Of a stretch of 64,000 bases of DNA, positions 53,414 to 61,210 are shown in pieces. The stretch spans positions 62,001 through 126,000 of the forward strand of contig NZ_VFEV01000002.1 in the NCBI RefSeq assembly GCF_007858275.1. The letters run 5' to 3'. The notes under the pieces were generated by a model. It searched no databases. It was not told the DNA's origin and saw only the letters and a program-made list of their open reading frames with translations. Origin of the DNA: Pseudomonas proteolytica (GTDB lineage Bacteria; Pseudomonadota; Gammaproteobacteria; Pseudomonadales; Pseudomonadaceae). The translations under genes were made by a program, and so were the position numbers. Position 1 is the stretch's first letter; each line of letters starts with the position of its first letter.

Positions 53414-54469
53414 CTAGGTGGCAGGGCAACGGACAAATCGATCAGGACGGCATGGAGCAAGCGCAGAGGATACCTTGCCGTCGATGATCTCTTCACTGGC
53501 AAGACGTCCCACCACCGCCGCCAACATCACCCCAGGGTGCATGGCGCACACGTACACACCGCCGACCTGTGGCAGGTAACCGATGATGGGAATGCCGTCG
53601 GCCGGCATTGGCCTGAGCCCGACGCAGGCCAGTTCAGGCTCAATGCTGACCACGCCTTGGAGTTCATTCTGGATCGCTTGCGCCGTGCGTCGTGCAATCG
53701 CTATTGGCTGGTTGTCCAGGGTGTCGTCCAGGTAATCCTCTGCCGCCAGCAACGTACCGTCCGCAGCGTGCCGAACTTCCATTTCAGGGCTGGAGATCAA
53801 GGTTTTTACCAGGCTGGTGTGGGTCTTGTAGCGGATGAAAATCGCCGGGGAGGCGTTGATTGGGAGCTCGGCGCCGAGCATCTCAGCCAGCTTCGCAGTG
53901 CCTGTGCCCGCGGCCAGCACGACCACATCGGCCGCAATAAACCCCCTTGGCGTCTCGACCCCCGTTACCTGATCACCTTGAGTGGCAAAGCCCAGCACCT
54001 GAGTCTGGGTGAGCACCGTGGCCCCATGGGCCTGGGCACCATTGACCAACACGTGGGTGGCGGCCACGGCATCCAGGGCACCCTCTTCAGCGGCATAGGT
54101 TGCTTGTTCGGGTGGATGCTTGAGGTTGGGCTCAAGGTCGAGAATCTGCGAACGGCATACGCGACCGGCTGAAGGCACAGGTGCTGCGCCGTAAGTCAGG
54201 GCGCCAGTCCAACGGATCTCCAGCCCTGGGAGCTGGGCCTGGAGGCGGTGATATTCCTGGATGGCTGCACCACGTAATTGCCCAATCGGGTCGGGGGCTG
54301 GATGGGTGGTGTTGATCCAGGCGAATGAAGTCTTGGTTACGCCGCAGGCGATATCCTGGGCCTCGATCAGGGTGACCTTCGCGCCCTGGGTGGCCAGGTG
54401 ATAGGCCAGGGAAGCGCCGACGATACCGGCACCGATGACGATGATTGTGTGGGCTGGGCTGTTTTCCAT
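53414..54469 (-). CDS. FAD-dependent oxidoreductase (DAO superfamily)
   Basis: A 351-residue amine/amino-acid oxidase of the DAO type. The FAD motif IIVIGAGIVGASLAYHLA is at residues 9-26, and the C-terminal region has PADGIPIIGYLPQVGGVYVC and HPGVMLAAVVG typical of glycine-oxidase-like enzymes. The substrate is not known. The ATG at 54469 follows GAGGT at 5 nt; the frame extends 74 codons upstream but lacks a start signal. Nearby at 53320-53418 on the plus strand lies an open fragment described under findings. Confidence 0.82.
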   Translation of the reverse strand: MENSPAHTIIVIGAGIVGASLAYHLATQGAKVTLIEAQDIACGVTKTSFAWINTTHPAPDPIGQLRGAAIQEYHRLQAQLPGLEIRWTGALTYGAAPVPSAGRVCRSQILDLEPNLKHPPEQATYAAEEGALDAVAATHVLVNGAQAHGATVLTQTQVLGFATQGDQVTGVETPRGFIAADVVVLAAGTGTAKLAEMLGAELPINASPAIFIRYKTHTSLVKTLISSPEMEVRHAADGTLLAAEDYLDDTLDNQPIAIARRTAQAIQNELQGVVSIEPELACVGLRPMPADGIPIIGYLPQVGGVYVCAMHPGVMLAAVVGRLASEEIIDGKVSSALAPCRPDRFVRCPAT

Positions 54470-54670
54470 GGCAACCTCGGGTTTGTCGACATGGGAAGGG
54501 TACGACAGTGGGCAGTTGGGGAGTACGCTTACTGACTGACAATGGGCACAGGGCGCCTGCAATGCCGAGCGCGACCGGCTGAAAACGACCCGGAGCGCAA
54601 GGTGAGGTATCTGCGGTTGCTTCGACGCTTTTGTATGAGCATCATCAGGCTTCGACAAGGAGACGCCCCT

Positions 54671-55156
54671 ATGCCAAAACCCGTGCTTCATCTGATGTCA
54701 GGCAAGATTGCATCCGGTAAATCAACGCTGGCCAAAAACTTGGCAGCCGAACAGTCGGCGATCCTGCTGAGTGAGGATAATTGGCTGTCGCGGCTTTACC
54801 CTGATCAGATCAAGTCAGTCACCGATTACGTGCGTCTGTCACGTCAGATTAGAGAGGTGCTGGGCCCGCTCGTCATCGATATGCTCAATACGGGCGTGAC
54901 GGTGGTCTTGGACTTTCCCGCCAACACACCTGAAGATCGACGATGGTTGCGCAGCCTCGCTGACTCAGCCGAGGTTCCCCATTGTGTCCACTACCTTGAG
55001 GTGGACGAGGACATATGTCGAGGCCGGTTGCATAGGCGCAACCGCCGCGCCGAACATGAGTTTTCTGCGACAGATGCGCAGTTCGATCTGATCACTCGCT
55101 ACTTTCGGGCGCCGGACGAGGATGAAGGACTCCAGATTAAAACCCACCGCCTTTGA
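54671..55156 (+). CDS. P-loop kinase-like ATPase (zeta-toxin/AAA type)
   Basis: A 161-residue ATPase with the Walker A motif SGKIASGKST (residues 10-19), a Walker B-like VVLDFPANTPEDR region and lid arginines (CRGRLHRRNRRA). It looks like small nucleoside or aminoglycoside-type kinases (YjfB/zeta-toxin-like). Substrate unknown. ATG 54671 was chosen with AAGGAG about 10 nt upstream; a longer frame exists. Confidence 0.7.
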   Translation: MPKPVLHLMSGKIASGKSTLAKNLAAEQSAILLSEDNWLSRLYPDQIKSVTDYVRLSRQIREVLGPLVIDMLNTGVTVVLDFPANTPEDRRWLRSLADSAEVPHCVHYLEVDEDICRGRLHRRNRRAEHEFSATDAQFDLITRYFRAPDEDEGLQIKTHRL

Positions 55157-55270
55157 CGGGCAGCAGCGCCTGGAGAGGACATCCGAAGTGTCCGCTTCTG
55201 CCCCAGCGTGAATCGACCGGGCTTTCGTGGACATCTCAGGGCTGCAATGTTCGAGAGCGACAACATTGCT

Positions 55271-56155
55271 CTAGCCCGCGCTCAACCCCCACAACACATC
55301 CAGCACATGTTGCGTCGGCCGCTCGACGTCCCCACCACGGTGGGCAATACCGAGTTCACGCCACAACAAGGGCTGTAATGGCCGCATGACGATCCTGGTA
55401 TCGGGCAGTGGCGTGGAGGCTTCATGGGGCAACAGCGTCGCGCCATAACCGGCCGCGACCAGGCTTTTGATCGCATCGTTGTAGTTCAGTTGAATGCGCG
55501 GCGTGGGCTGTCGTCCATCACTGGCGAACCACTCCGAGGTCAAGCGCGAAAGCCGAGTGGTGTTGTCATTCAGAATCAATGGCTGAGCGGCCAGCCAACC
55601 AGGGTTCACCACATCCGGGCAATCCCAGCGTGCCGGCAAGAAAGCCATGACCGGGTCCCGCCGCCAGGGCTCGATCCGCAATCCCTTCACCGGGGTCTGT
55701 GGCAGCGCGACCAGACCGATCTCCAAAGAGCCCTCGGCAAGCTTCTTCAATGTTTCCTGCGACGTGAGCACCGCGACCTGCACATCGATAGCGGGATGGC
55801 GTTGGCTCAATGTCTCCAACGCTTGCGGCATCAGCTGTGCGATCGCCCCGGTGGAGGCACCCAGTCGCACACGCCCGGCCAAGCCCTGCACCTGACGCTG
55901 CACGTCCTCAAGCGCTTGCTCTGCATCCGCCAACAGGCGCCGCGCGCGCTCCACCAGTGTTTCTCCAATCGCCGACGGCTGAACGCGCCCACGCGTGCGC
56001 GACAACAGCTTGCCGCCAACCCGCGACTCCAGGTCGGCGATATGCAAACTGACCGTGGGTGGCGCGAGGTGTAGCACACGGGCCGCCTCGGCAAACGAAC
56101 CCAGGTCGGCAATGGCCACCAACGTGCGCAGACGGTCCAGGCTGATTTCGCGCAT
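55271..56155 (-). CDS. LysR-family regulator
   Basis: A 294-residue LysR protein (MREISLDRLRTLVAIADLGSFA, recognition region HLAPPTVSLHIADL). It is divergent from the argC-like gene, 114 nt away, and probably regulates it. Effector unknown. Confidence 0.85.
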   Translation of the reverse strand: MREISLDRLRTLVAIADLGSFAEAARVLHLAPPTVSLHIADLESRVGGKLLSRTRGRVQPSAIGETLVERARRLLADAEQALEDVQRQVQGLAGRVRLGASTGAIAQLMPQALETLSQRHPAIDVQVAVLTSQETLKKLAEGSLEIGLVALPQTPVKGLRIEPWRRDPVMAFLPARWDCPDVVNPGWLAAQPLILNDNTTRLSRLTSEWFASDGRQPTPRIQLNYNDAIKSLVAAGYGATLLPHEASTPLPDTRIVMRPLQPLLWRELGIAHRGGDVERPTQHVLDVLWGLSAG

Positions 56156-56269
56156 GAGTCATTCCTTGTTCAGAAAAACTGAATTTCATCGTTTGGAAAT
56201 TCAACTTTTCCTATCTTAGCCCCGGATTGAAGGTTGGAGCTCCTGATTTCCTATGTGCGAGAGCATTCC

Positions 56270-57199
56270 ATGGCAAGCCCCCTTGTATTCATCGACGGCG
56301 ACCAAGGCACCACCGGGTTGCAAATCCACCAACGTTTAAGCGGCAGGACCGATCTGCGGCTCATCACCCTCAGCCCCGAACACCGCAAGGATCCGCAACG
56401 TCGTGCCGAAATCATCAACGCCTGCGACATCGCGATTCTCTGCTTGCCCGACGAAGCCGCCCGCGACGCTGTAGCGAGCATCGAAAACCCCGCCGTTCGG
56501 GTGATCGATGCGAGTTCGGCGCACCGCACTCATCCAGACTGGACCTATGGTTTTGCCGAGATGGACGCGCAGCAGGCCCAACGCATCGCCACGGCGCGGC
56601 GGGTCAGCAATCCCGGTTGCTATCCCACGGGGGCGATAGGGCTCCTGCGCCCATTGCTGCAGGCCGGGCTACTGCCCAGGGACTTCCCGACGAACATTCA
56701 TGCGGTGTCGGGCTATTCCGGAAAAGGGCGCGCCGGAGTGCAAGAGCATGAGGGAGAGGGCGCATCACAGGCGCCGGCGTTTCAGGTTTATGGCCTGGGG
56801 CTGGCACACAAACATATTCCGGAGATTGAGCAGCAAAGCGGTCTGATGGAGCGGCCGATGTTTGTGCCGGCCTATGGGGCTTTTCGGCAGGGGATCGTGC
56901 TGACCATACCGTTGCAACTTCGGTTGTTGGCGCCGGGCGTGGATGCGGTGCGGCTGCATGCGTGCCTTACGCAGCACTACATCGATGCAGACCATGTACA
57001 GGTGATGTCGATGCAGGAGGCCAAAGGGTTGACGCACCTTGATCCTCAGGCGCTCAACGGGACTGATAGTTTGCGATTGGTGGTGTGTGCAAATGATGAA
57101 ACGGGGCAGGTTGTGTTGGCTGCAGTGTTTGACAATCTGGGGAAGGGAGCCGCTGGAGCGGCGGTGCAGAATCTGGATCTGATGCTTGCCGCAACATGA
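56270..57199 (+). CDS. argC: N-acetyl-gamma-glutamyl-phosphate reductase, type 2 (ArgC2)
   Basis: A 309-residue NADPH-dependent reductase making N-acetylglutamate semialdehyde, a step in arginine synthesis. The catalytic cysteine C117 is in SNPGCYPTG, and the NADP-binding start is [12 protein letters not shown] (residues 8-19). It belongs to the shorter type-2 ArgC group (about 310 residues) rather than the 345-residue main type. Pseudomonads usually carry another argC, so this may be a paralogue under a separate LysR regulator. ATG 56270 was chosen as the family start; an upstream in-frame start at 56234 is less likely. Confidence 0.9.
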   Translation: MASPLVFIDGDQGTTGLQIHQRLSGRTDLRLITLSPEHRKDPQRRAEIINACDIAILCLPDEAARDAVASIENPAVRVIDASSAHRTHPDWTYGFAEMDAQQAQRIATARRVSNPGCYPTGAIGLLRPLLQAGLLPRDFPTNIHAVSGYSGKGRAGVQEHEGEGASQAPAFQVYGLGLAHKHIPEIEQQSGLMERPMFVPAYGAFRQGIVLTIPLQLRLLAPGVDAVRLHACLTQHYIDADHVQVMSMQEAKGLTHLDPQALNGTDSLRLVVCANDETGQVVLAAVFDNLGKGAAGAAVQNLDLMLAAT

Positions 57200-57313
57200 C
57201 TGCGACTACCCACGGGCTCTCGAGTCTATGGCTGGAATGTTCGTGCGGGTGTTCCTCTAGGGATAGATCGCTCTAAAACCTCAATGCATCATGTCTCGCT
57301 GCCAGGTCTATTT

Positions 57314-58129
57314 ATGCCGCTGGGTTTTCATAAAATGCACGCCAATGGCGATGATTTCGTTGTCGTAGACTCGCGAACTTCCCCCAATCCAATCGCAAGC
57401 AATTTGGCTGGGCTATTGGGGGATCGCAATCGAGGAATCGGCTTCAATCAAATCGCGGTGATGCTCGATTGCGATGATGCAGATGCGCGCTTGATGTTCT
57501 GGAATGCGGATGGCTCATCGCTGGACGCTTGCGGCAGCGCAACGCGGGGGGCGGCGGATATATTGATGCGCGAATCGGATATTACGTCGGTAGCCCTGCG
57601 AACCAACCGTGGCCTGCTGACTTGTGAACGCACTTCAACCGGCGCCATTTCCGTCAATATGGGAAAGCCGCTTTTCAACTGGTCGGATATTCCTCTGGCT
57701 CTTGAAATGGATACTTCGGTGTTGCCACTTGCCGGTGACCCAGCAGCTTGTAGCATGGGAAATCCGCACTGCACCTATTTTGTGGATGACCTGTCAGCCG
57801 TTGAGATAGCGACGATTGGACCAGTAATTGAAACCAACCCTTTGTTTCCCCTCAGGACAAACGTGCATTTCGTCCAGATCATTGACCCAGAGCACATCCG
57901 GTTGCGTATTTGGGAGCGCGGAGGGGGCATTGCGCTGGGGTCAGGTTCCTGCTGTTGTGGCGCCGCGGTCAATGGAATTCGTCGTGGTTTTTTAGACAAT
58001 TGCGTTGAGGTTGAATGTGACGGGGGAGCTGTAACGGTTCAATGGGATGGCGTGGGACCAGTCTTTCTCACCGGGCCGGTGGAGACGACCTTTTCAGGAA
58101 TAATCACGGATACGCTGTTGAAAATCTGA
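57314..58129 (+). CDS. DapF-family racemase/epimerase with altered motifs
   Basis: A 271-residue protein of the diaminopimelate epimerase fold, close in length to DapF (274). The first catalytic cysteine is kept as C73 in DACGSATRG, but the usual CGNG becomes CGSA. The second site, normally GETxACGTGAC, reads GIALGSGSCCCGAA, so the second catalytic cysteine position appears to be serine with a CCC run next to it, and the glutamate of GET is lost. The substrate is probably not meso-diaminopimelate. AGG lies 7 nt before ATG 57314; ATG 57284 is also possible. Codon bias is weaker than in neighbours. Confidence 0.75.
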   Translation: MPLGFHKMHANGDDFVVVDSRTSPNPIASNLAGLLGDRNRGIGFNQIAVMLDCDDADARLMFWNADGSSLDACGSATRGAADILMRESDITSVALRTNRGLLTCERTSTGAISVNMGKPLFNWSDIPLALEMDTSVLPLAGDPAACSMGNPHCTYFVDDLSAVEIATIGPVIETNPLFPLRTNVHFVQIIDPEHIRLRIWERGGGIALGSGSCCCGAAVNGIRRGFLDNCVEVECDGGAVTVQWDGVGPVFLTGPVETTFSGIITDTLLKI

Positions 58130-58337
58130 GTTTAGGTGGGCCGCTATCTGAGGGAACGGGACCGAGGGAAAGCCAAGGCACAGACGGGACGGGACAGATT
58201 TATTGCGCCCTGCTTTAAATGTCTGTTATTGGTTGGTTTCGGTCTTTCTCGACCGGCTACAGTCGGCCAGAAGCGGACGCTGCCAGTGAAATTCAGCGTT
58301 AGCGTTAACGAGCCGGCAGGGATGATGTGTTAATCAC

Positions 58338-58586
58338 TTAGCCCACCCTTCTGGGTCTCATTATCCGCCACACTAATGCCGCGGTGATAAATGCACCAAT
58401 TACGGCTCCTGGCATGACAACGAAGAGCACCAGTAAGCCAAGACCAAAGTCATCTGCTAACTCAGCTCTTGATTTGGCTCCCGTGCTAGCCATTTCAAAC
58501 ATCACAACTGCTTCACCAAGCAACCAGTAGGCTGAAGGGAGTGCTATGAGAAAGGCCAGTATAGTGATTGCGGCACGCTTATACAT
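58338..58586 (-). CDS. Small two-helix membrane protein
   Basis: An 82-residue protein with two predicted membrane helices (residues about 6-30 and 48-73) joined by a short polar loop (GAKSRAELADD). Start ATG 58586 without a strong ribosome-binding site. Not recognised. It lies in an AT-richer stretch. Confidence 0.5.
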   Translation of the reverse strand: MYKRAAITILAFLIALPSAYWLLGEAVVMFEMASTGAKSRAELADDFGLGLLVLFVVMPGAVIGAFITAALVWRIMRPRRVG

Positions 58587-59244
58587 TCTGAAAGCCTAAC
58601 GATGAGGGTTTACTGAATTCAGTATAAATCACGCAGCTCCTGGCCGAGTAGCAGCCACACGCGAATGGGGCGCTATGCGTCGCGGGGGCTGCTTTGTGTC
58701 GTTATCTGCCTGATGCCTAAGGCGGCTAGTCAGGGCGGAGGTATGGATCGAAAGGAGTCCGATGGTACATAAATGGTACGAGCTAAAGCTGGGTTAGCTG
58801 TAGGCCTTTGTTTTAAAGACTCTTTGGTTTAGTAGTTCCAATCCATCACCGATAAAGCCGTTGACCTTGCGCTTGACCGGCAGCAATCGACCCTAAGCTG
58901 CCTTTCATGATGGCCTGCTAGCGGCCATAAGCCCACGTTCGATCACGGACTACGTTACAAGCTTCGAATGCACCAGCGCTATGCCGTTTAACGCTCCGCG
59001 ACAGCACTGCCTTATTGCTCGCGGGTTGAGTGACCAAAGGGCGTTGAGCCGAGTTTCTTTCTTCGCAGAAGAGTGTGCGTGTCCCTACAGAGATACCGTT
59101 CAGACAAAGTCTCAAAGCGTAATGTCATCTGTAATCAGCCATTAATTGCAGCGAGAAATTTCCTACAGCCGGAACGGCTATTTCCTTCGAGTAGGGTTAG
59201 CTTCGCCCGCCACTATAGCCATCTTCGAGTCTGCAAAGCGGTTG
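58587..59244. other. Gene-poor, AT-richer segment
   Basis: About 660 nt without a supported gene. Short open frames (for example on the minus strand 58918-59115) show no ribosome-binding site or recognised domain. Base composition is lower in GC than the surrounding genes, and the stretch from 57200 is part of the same trend. It may be gene remnants. Confidence 0.5.
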
Positions 59245-60456
59245 ATGAAGATGGTCTCACCACGTGTTCTGGTAATGGAAAACCACAGTCCCCGGCGCAG
59301 CGCTCTGGTCAATATGTTACGTCGGCTCGGAGTAAGGGAGGTGTTGCAAGCCAGCACCAGCGAACAGGCGATGATCCTTATGCAGCGCACCGGCGGCGTG
59401 GATATTGTGCTGTGCAACCTGGGGAGCAAGAGCTCTGAGCAAGTGGAGTTCCTGCGTTATGCCAGCCAAATCGGTCTGGTGCAGGCCGTCGGATTGTCCA
59501 ATGAGATGCGTCCGGAGCTATGTCGGGCCTTGAGCCACATGGATTTTTTTTCGGGTGTACAACTACTTGGCATCCTGAGTACCCCGTTGCAGCCACAAGC
59601 GCTGGATCGCTTGCTTAAGCGCTATCGGTCGGTACCGCCGGCACCACTCAAGCCTCCGGCGGGGGTACCGCTTCCCAGCGAAGAGGAGATACGCCTGGGC
59701 CTGGCCCTGGGCGAGTTCCGCGGTTGGTTCCAGCCCAAGCGGATGATGAACGATGGCAGTCTCGCTGGCGTGGAGGCTTTGGCGCGCTGGGAACACCCTG
59801 CCCGTGGTTTATTGTTGCCCAAGGATTTCCTCGCGGCGGTGCTGGCTTATGACCTGATCGATGAAATGTTCAAGCAACTGCTCGAACAAGGCCTGAAATT
59901 GCTCGCCGTGCTGCATCGGCAGGGCTCCGAGCTGGAAATGTCGTTTAACCTGCATGCTTCGCAACTGGCCCGCCATGGTCTGATCGAGCATATCCAGGGC
60001 GCACTGCAACGCTACGGCCTGTGCGCTTCGGTGTTGGTGTTCGAGCTGGCTGAAAACGGCTTGCTGGACTTGCAATCTCCCACCCAGGAAAACCTGCTGC
60101 GCCTGCGCTTGATGGGCTGCGGCTTGTCGATCGATGATTTCGGCGTGGGTTTCTCGTCACTCAAGTTGCTGTGCCAATTGCCGTTCAACCAGATCAAGCT
60201 CGATGGCGACCTTATCCGCACTTTGAATGAGCCGCGTAGCCAAGCCATGGTCGGCAGCACTCTGGCCCTGGCCCGTTCGCTGGACATGAGCCTGGTGATT
60301 GAAGGCGTCAGCAGCCGGCATATTCGTGATGCTCTGATCAGCCTCGGTTGTGAAGTGGGCCAGGGGTTTTTCCTGGCCCGGCCAATGACCGGCCACGACC
60401 TCCTGCATTGGCTGGCGCGTGAGGACGTACAGCCGGTAACTTCGCCGGCGAGTTAG
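59245..60456 (+). CDS. Pseudo-receiver EAL-domain protein (RocR-like)
   Basis: A 403-residue protein: an N-terminal receiver-like domain (about 1-125), then an EAL domain (about 145-395). The receiver lacks the phospho-acceptor aspartate: the LLDL position reads CNLG (N58), and the acidic pair is MENHS. The EAL domain keeps its metal and catalytic residues: EAL at 177-179, FNLHAS (N), FELAEN (E), DDFGVGFSSL, IKLDGD (K) and IEGVS (E), so c-di-GMP hydrolysis is plausible. The closest well-known relative is RocR of the Roc/Sad system. Start ATG 59245, one of two nearby ATGs; ribosome-binding site is weak. Confidence 0.82.
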   Translation: MKMVSPRVLVMENHSPRRSALVNMLRRLGVREVLQASTSEQAMILMQRTGGVDIVLCNLGSKSSEQVEFLRYASQIGLVQAVGLSNEMRPELCRALSHMDFFSGVQLLGILSTPLQPQALDRLLKRYRSVPPAPLKPPAGVPLPSEEEIRLGLALGEFRGWFQPKRMMNDGSLAGVEALARWEHPARGLLLPKDFLAAVLAYDLIDEMFKQLLEQGLKLLAVLHRQGSELEMSFNLHASQLARHGLIEHIQGALQRYGLCASVLVFELAENGLLDLQSPTQENLLRLRLMGCGLSIDDFGVGFSSLKLLCQLPFNQIKLDGDLIRTLNEPRSQAMVGSTLALARSLDMSLVIEGVSSRHIRDALISLGCEVGQGFFLARPMTGHDLLHWLAREDVQPVTSPAS

Positions 60457-60583
60457 GCGGCAAAACCTCAGAATTTTCCTACAATTCAGTCGTGTTCGTG
60501 TAACTTGAGCGACGCGTCGGCTGGTCGTTTATCCATCGTTTTGCGTCGACCGAAGCCTTCCGGCGCGCCTTACAGGAGGTTAC

Positions 60584-61210
60584 ATGTATACCGCTTTGGT
60601 TGTGGATGACCATCCCTTCATTCGCTCGTCCGTCAAGATGCTGCTCAGCCAGGTTCAGTTCGAAGTCGTGGCCGAAGCGGATAACGGCGCAGATGCCGTG
60701 CAATTGGCACGCGAGCATGTGCCCGACCTGATCATTCTCGACATCGGCATGCCCAAGCTCGACGGCCTTGAGGTGCTTAACCGAATCGCGTCCCTGCGCC
60801 TGCCGAGTAAAATCCTGGTGTTCACCTCGCAGTCGGCGCTGTTCTATTCAATGCGCTGCATGAAAGCCGGTGCGGCAGGGTTTATTTCCAAGACCAATGA
60901 CATGGAGGAAGTGACCAAGGCGATCAAGGCGGTGATGGACGGCTACACTTTCTTTCCCAACCTGGCACACAGCTCGGTACGGCGCAGTGATCTCGAGGCC
61001 ACGGACCACGAGTTGATCCAGAATCTCTCTGACCGTGAACTGACGATTTTGCAACAACTGTCCCAAGGGCTGACCAACAAGGAAATCGGCGACGCCATGC
61101 TGATCAGCAACAAGACAGTAAGCACATACAAGACTCGCCTGATCGAAAAGCTCAACGTCAAATCGGTGGTGTACCTGGCCGATTTTGCCAAGCGTAATAA
61201 CCTCATCTGA
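60584..61210 (+). CDS. NarL/LuxR-family response regulator (RocA-like)
   Basis: A 208-residue response regulator with a receiver domain (acidic D8/D9, phospho-site D53 in LIILDIGMP, K103 in GFISK) and a C-terminal LuxR-type helix-turn-helix (LSDRELTILQQLSQGLTNKE). It has an AGGAGG site 5 nt before ATG 60584. It stops right before the sensor kinase gene (TGA then ATG), so the two are co-expressed. With the EAL protein upstream it forms a Roc/Sad-like group (EvgA/BvgA-type regulators). Confidence 0.9.
   Translation: MYTALVVDDHPFIRSSVKMLLSQVQFEVVAEADNGADAVQLAREHVPDLIILDIGMPKLDGLEVLNRIASLRLPSKILVFTSQSALFYSMRCMKAGAAGFISKTNDMEEVTKAIKAVMDGYTFFPNLAHSSVRRSDLEATDHELIQNLSDRELTILQQLSQGLTNKEIGDAMLISNKTVSTYKTRLIEKLNVKSVVYLADFAKRNNLI

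Noticed and set aside
58136..58333. A 65-codon plus-strand frame after the DapF-like gene.
   Set aside because: Low complexity and no ribosome-binding site; it looks like a remnant, not a gene.
58918..59115. A 65-codon minus-strand frame before the EAL gene.
   Set aside because: No recognised domain or start signal in a gene-poor stretch.
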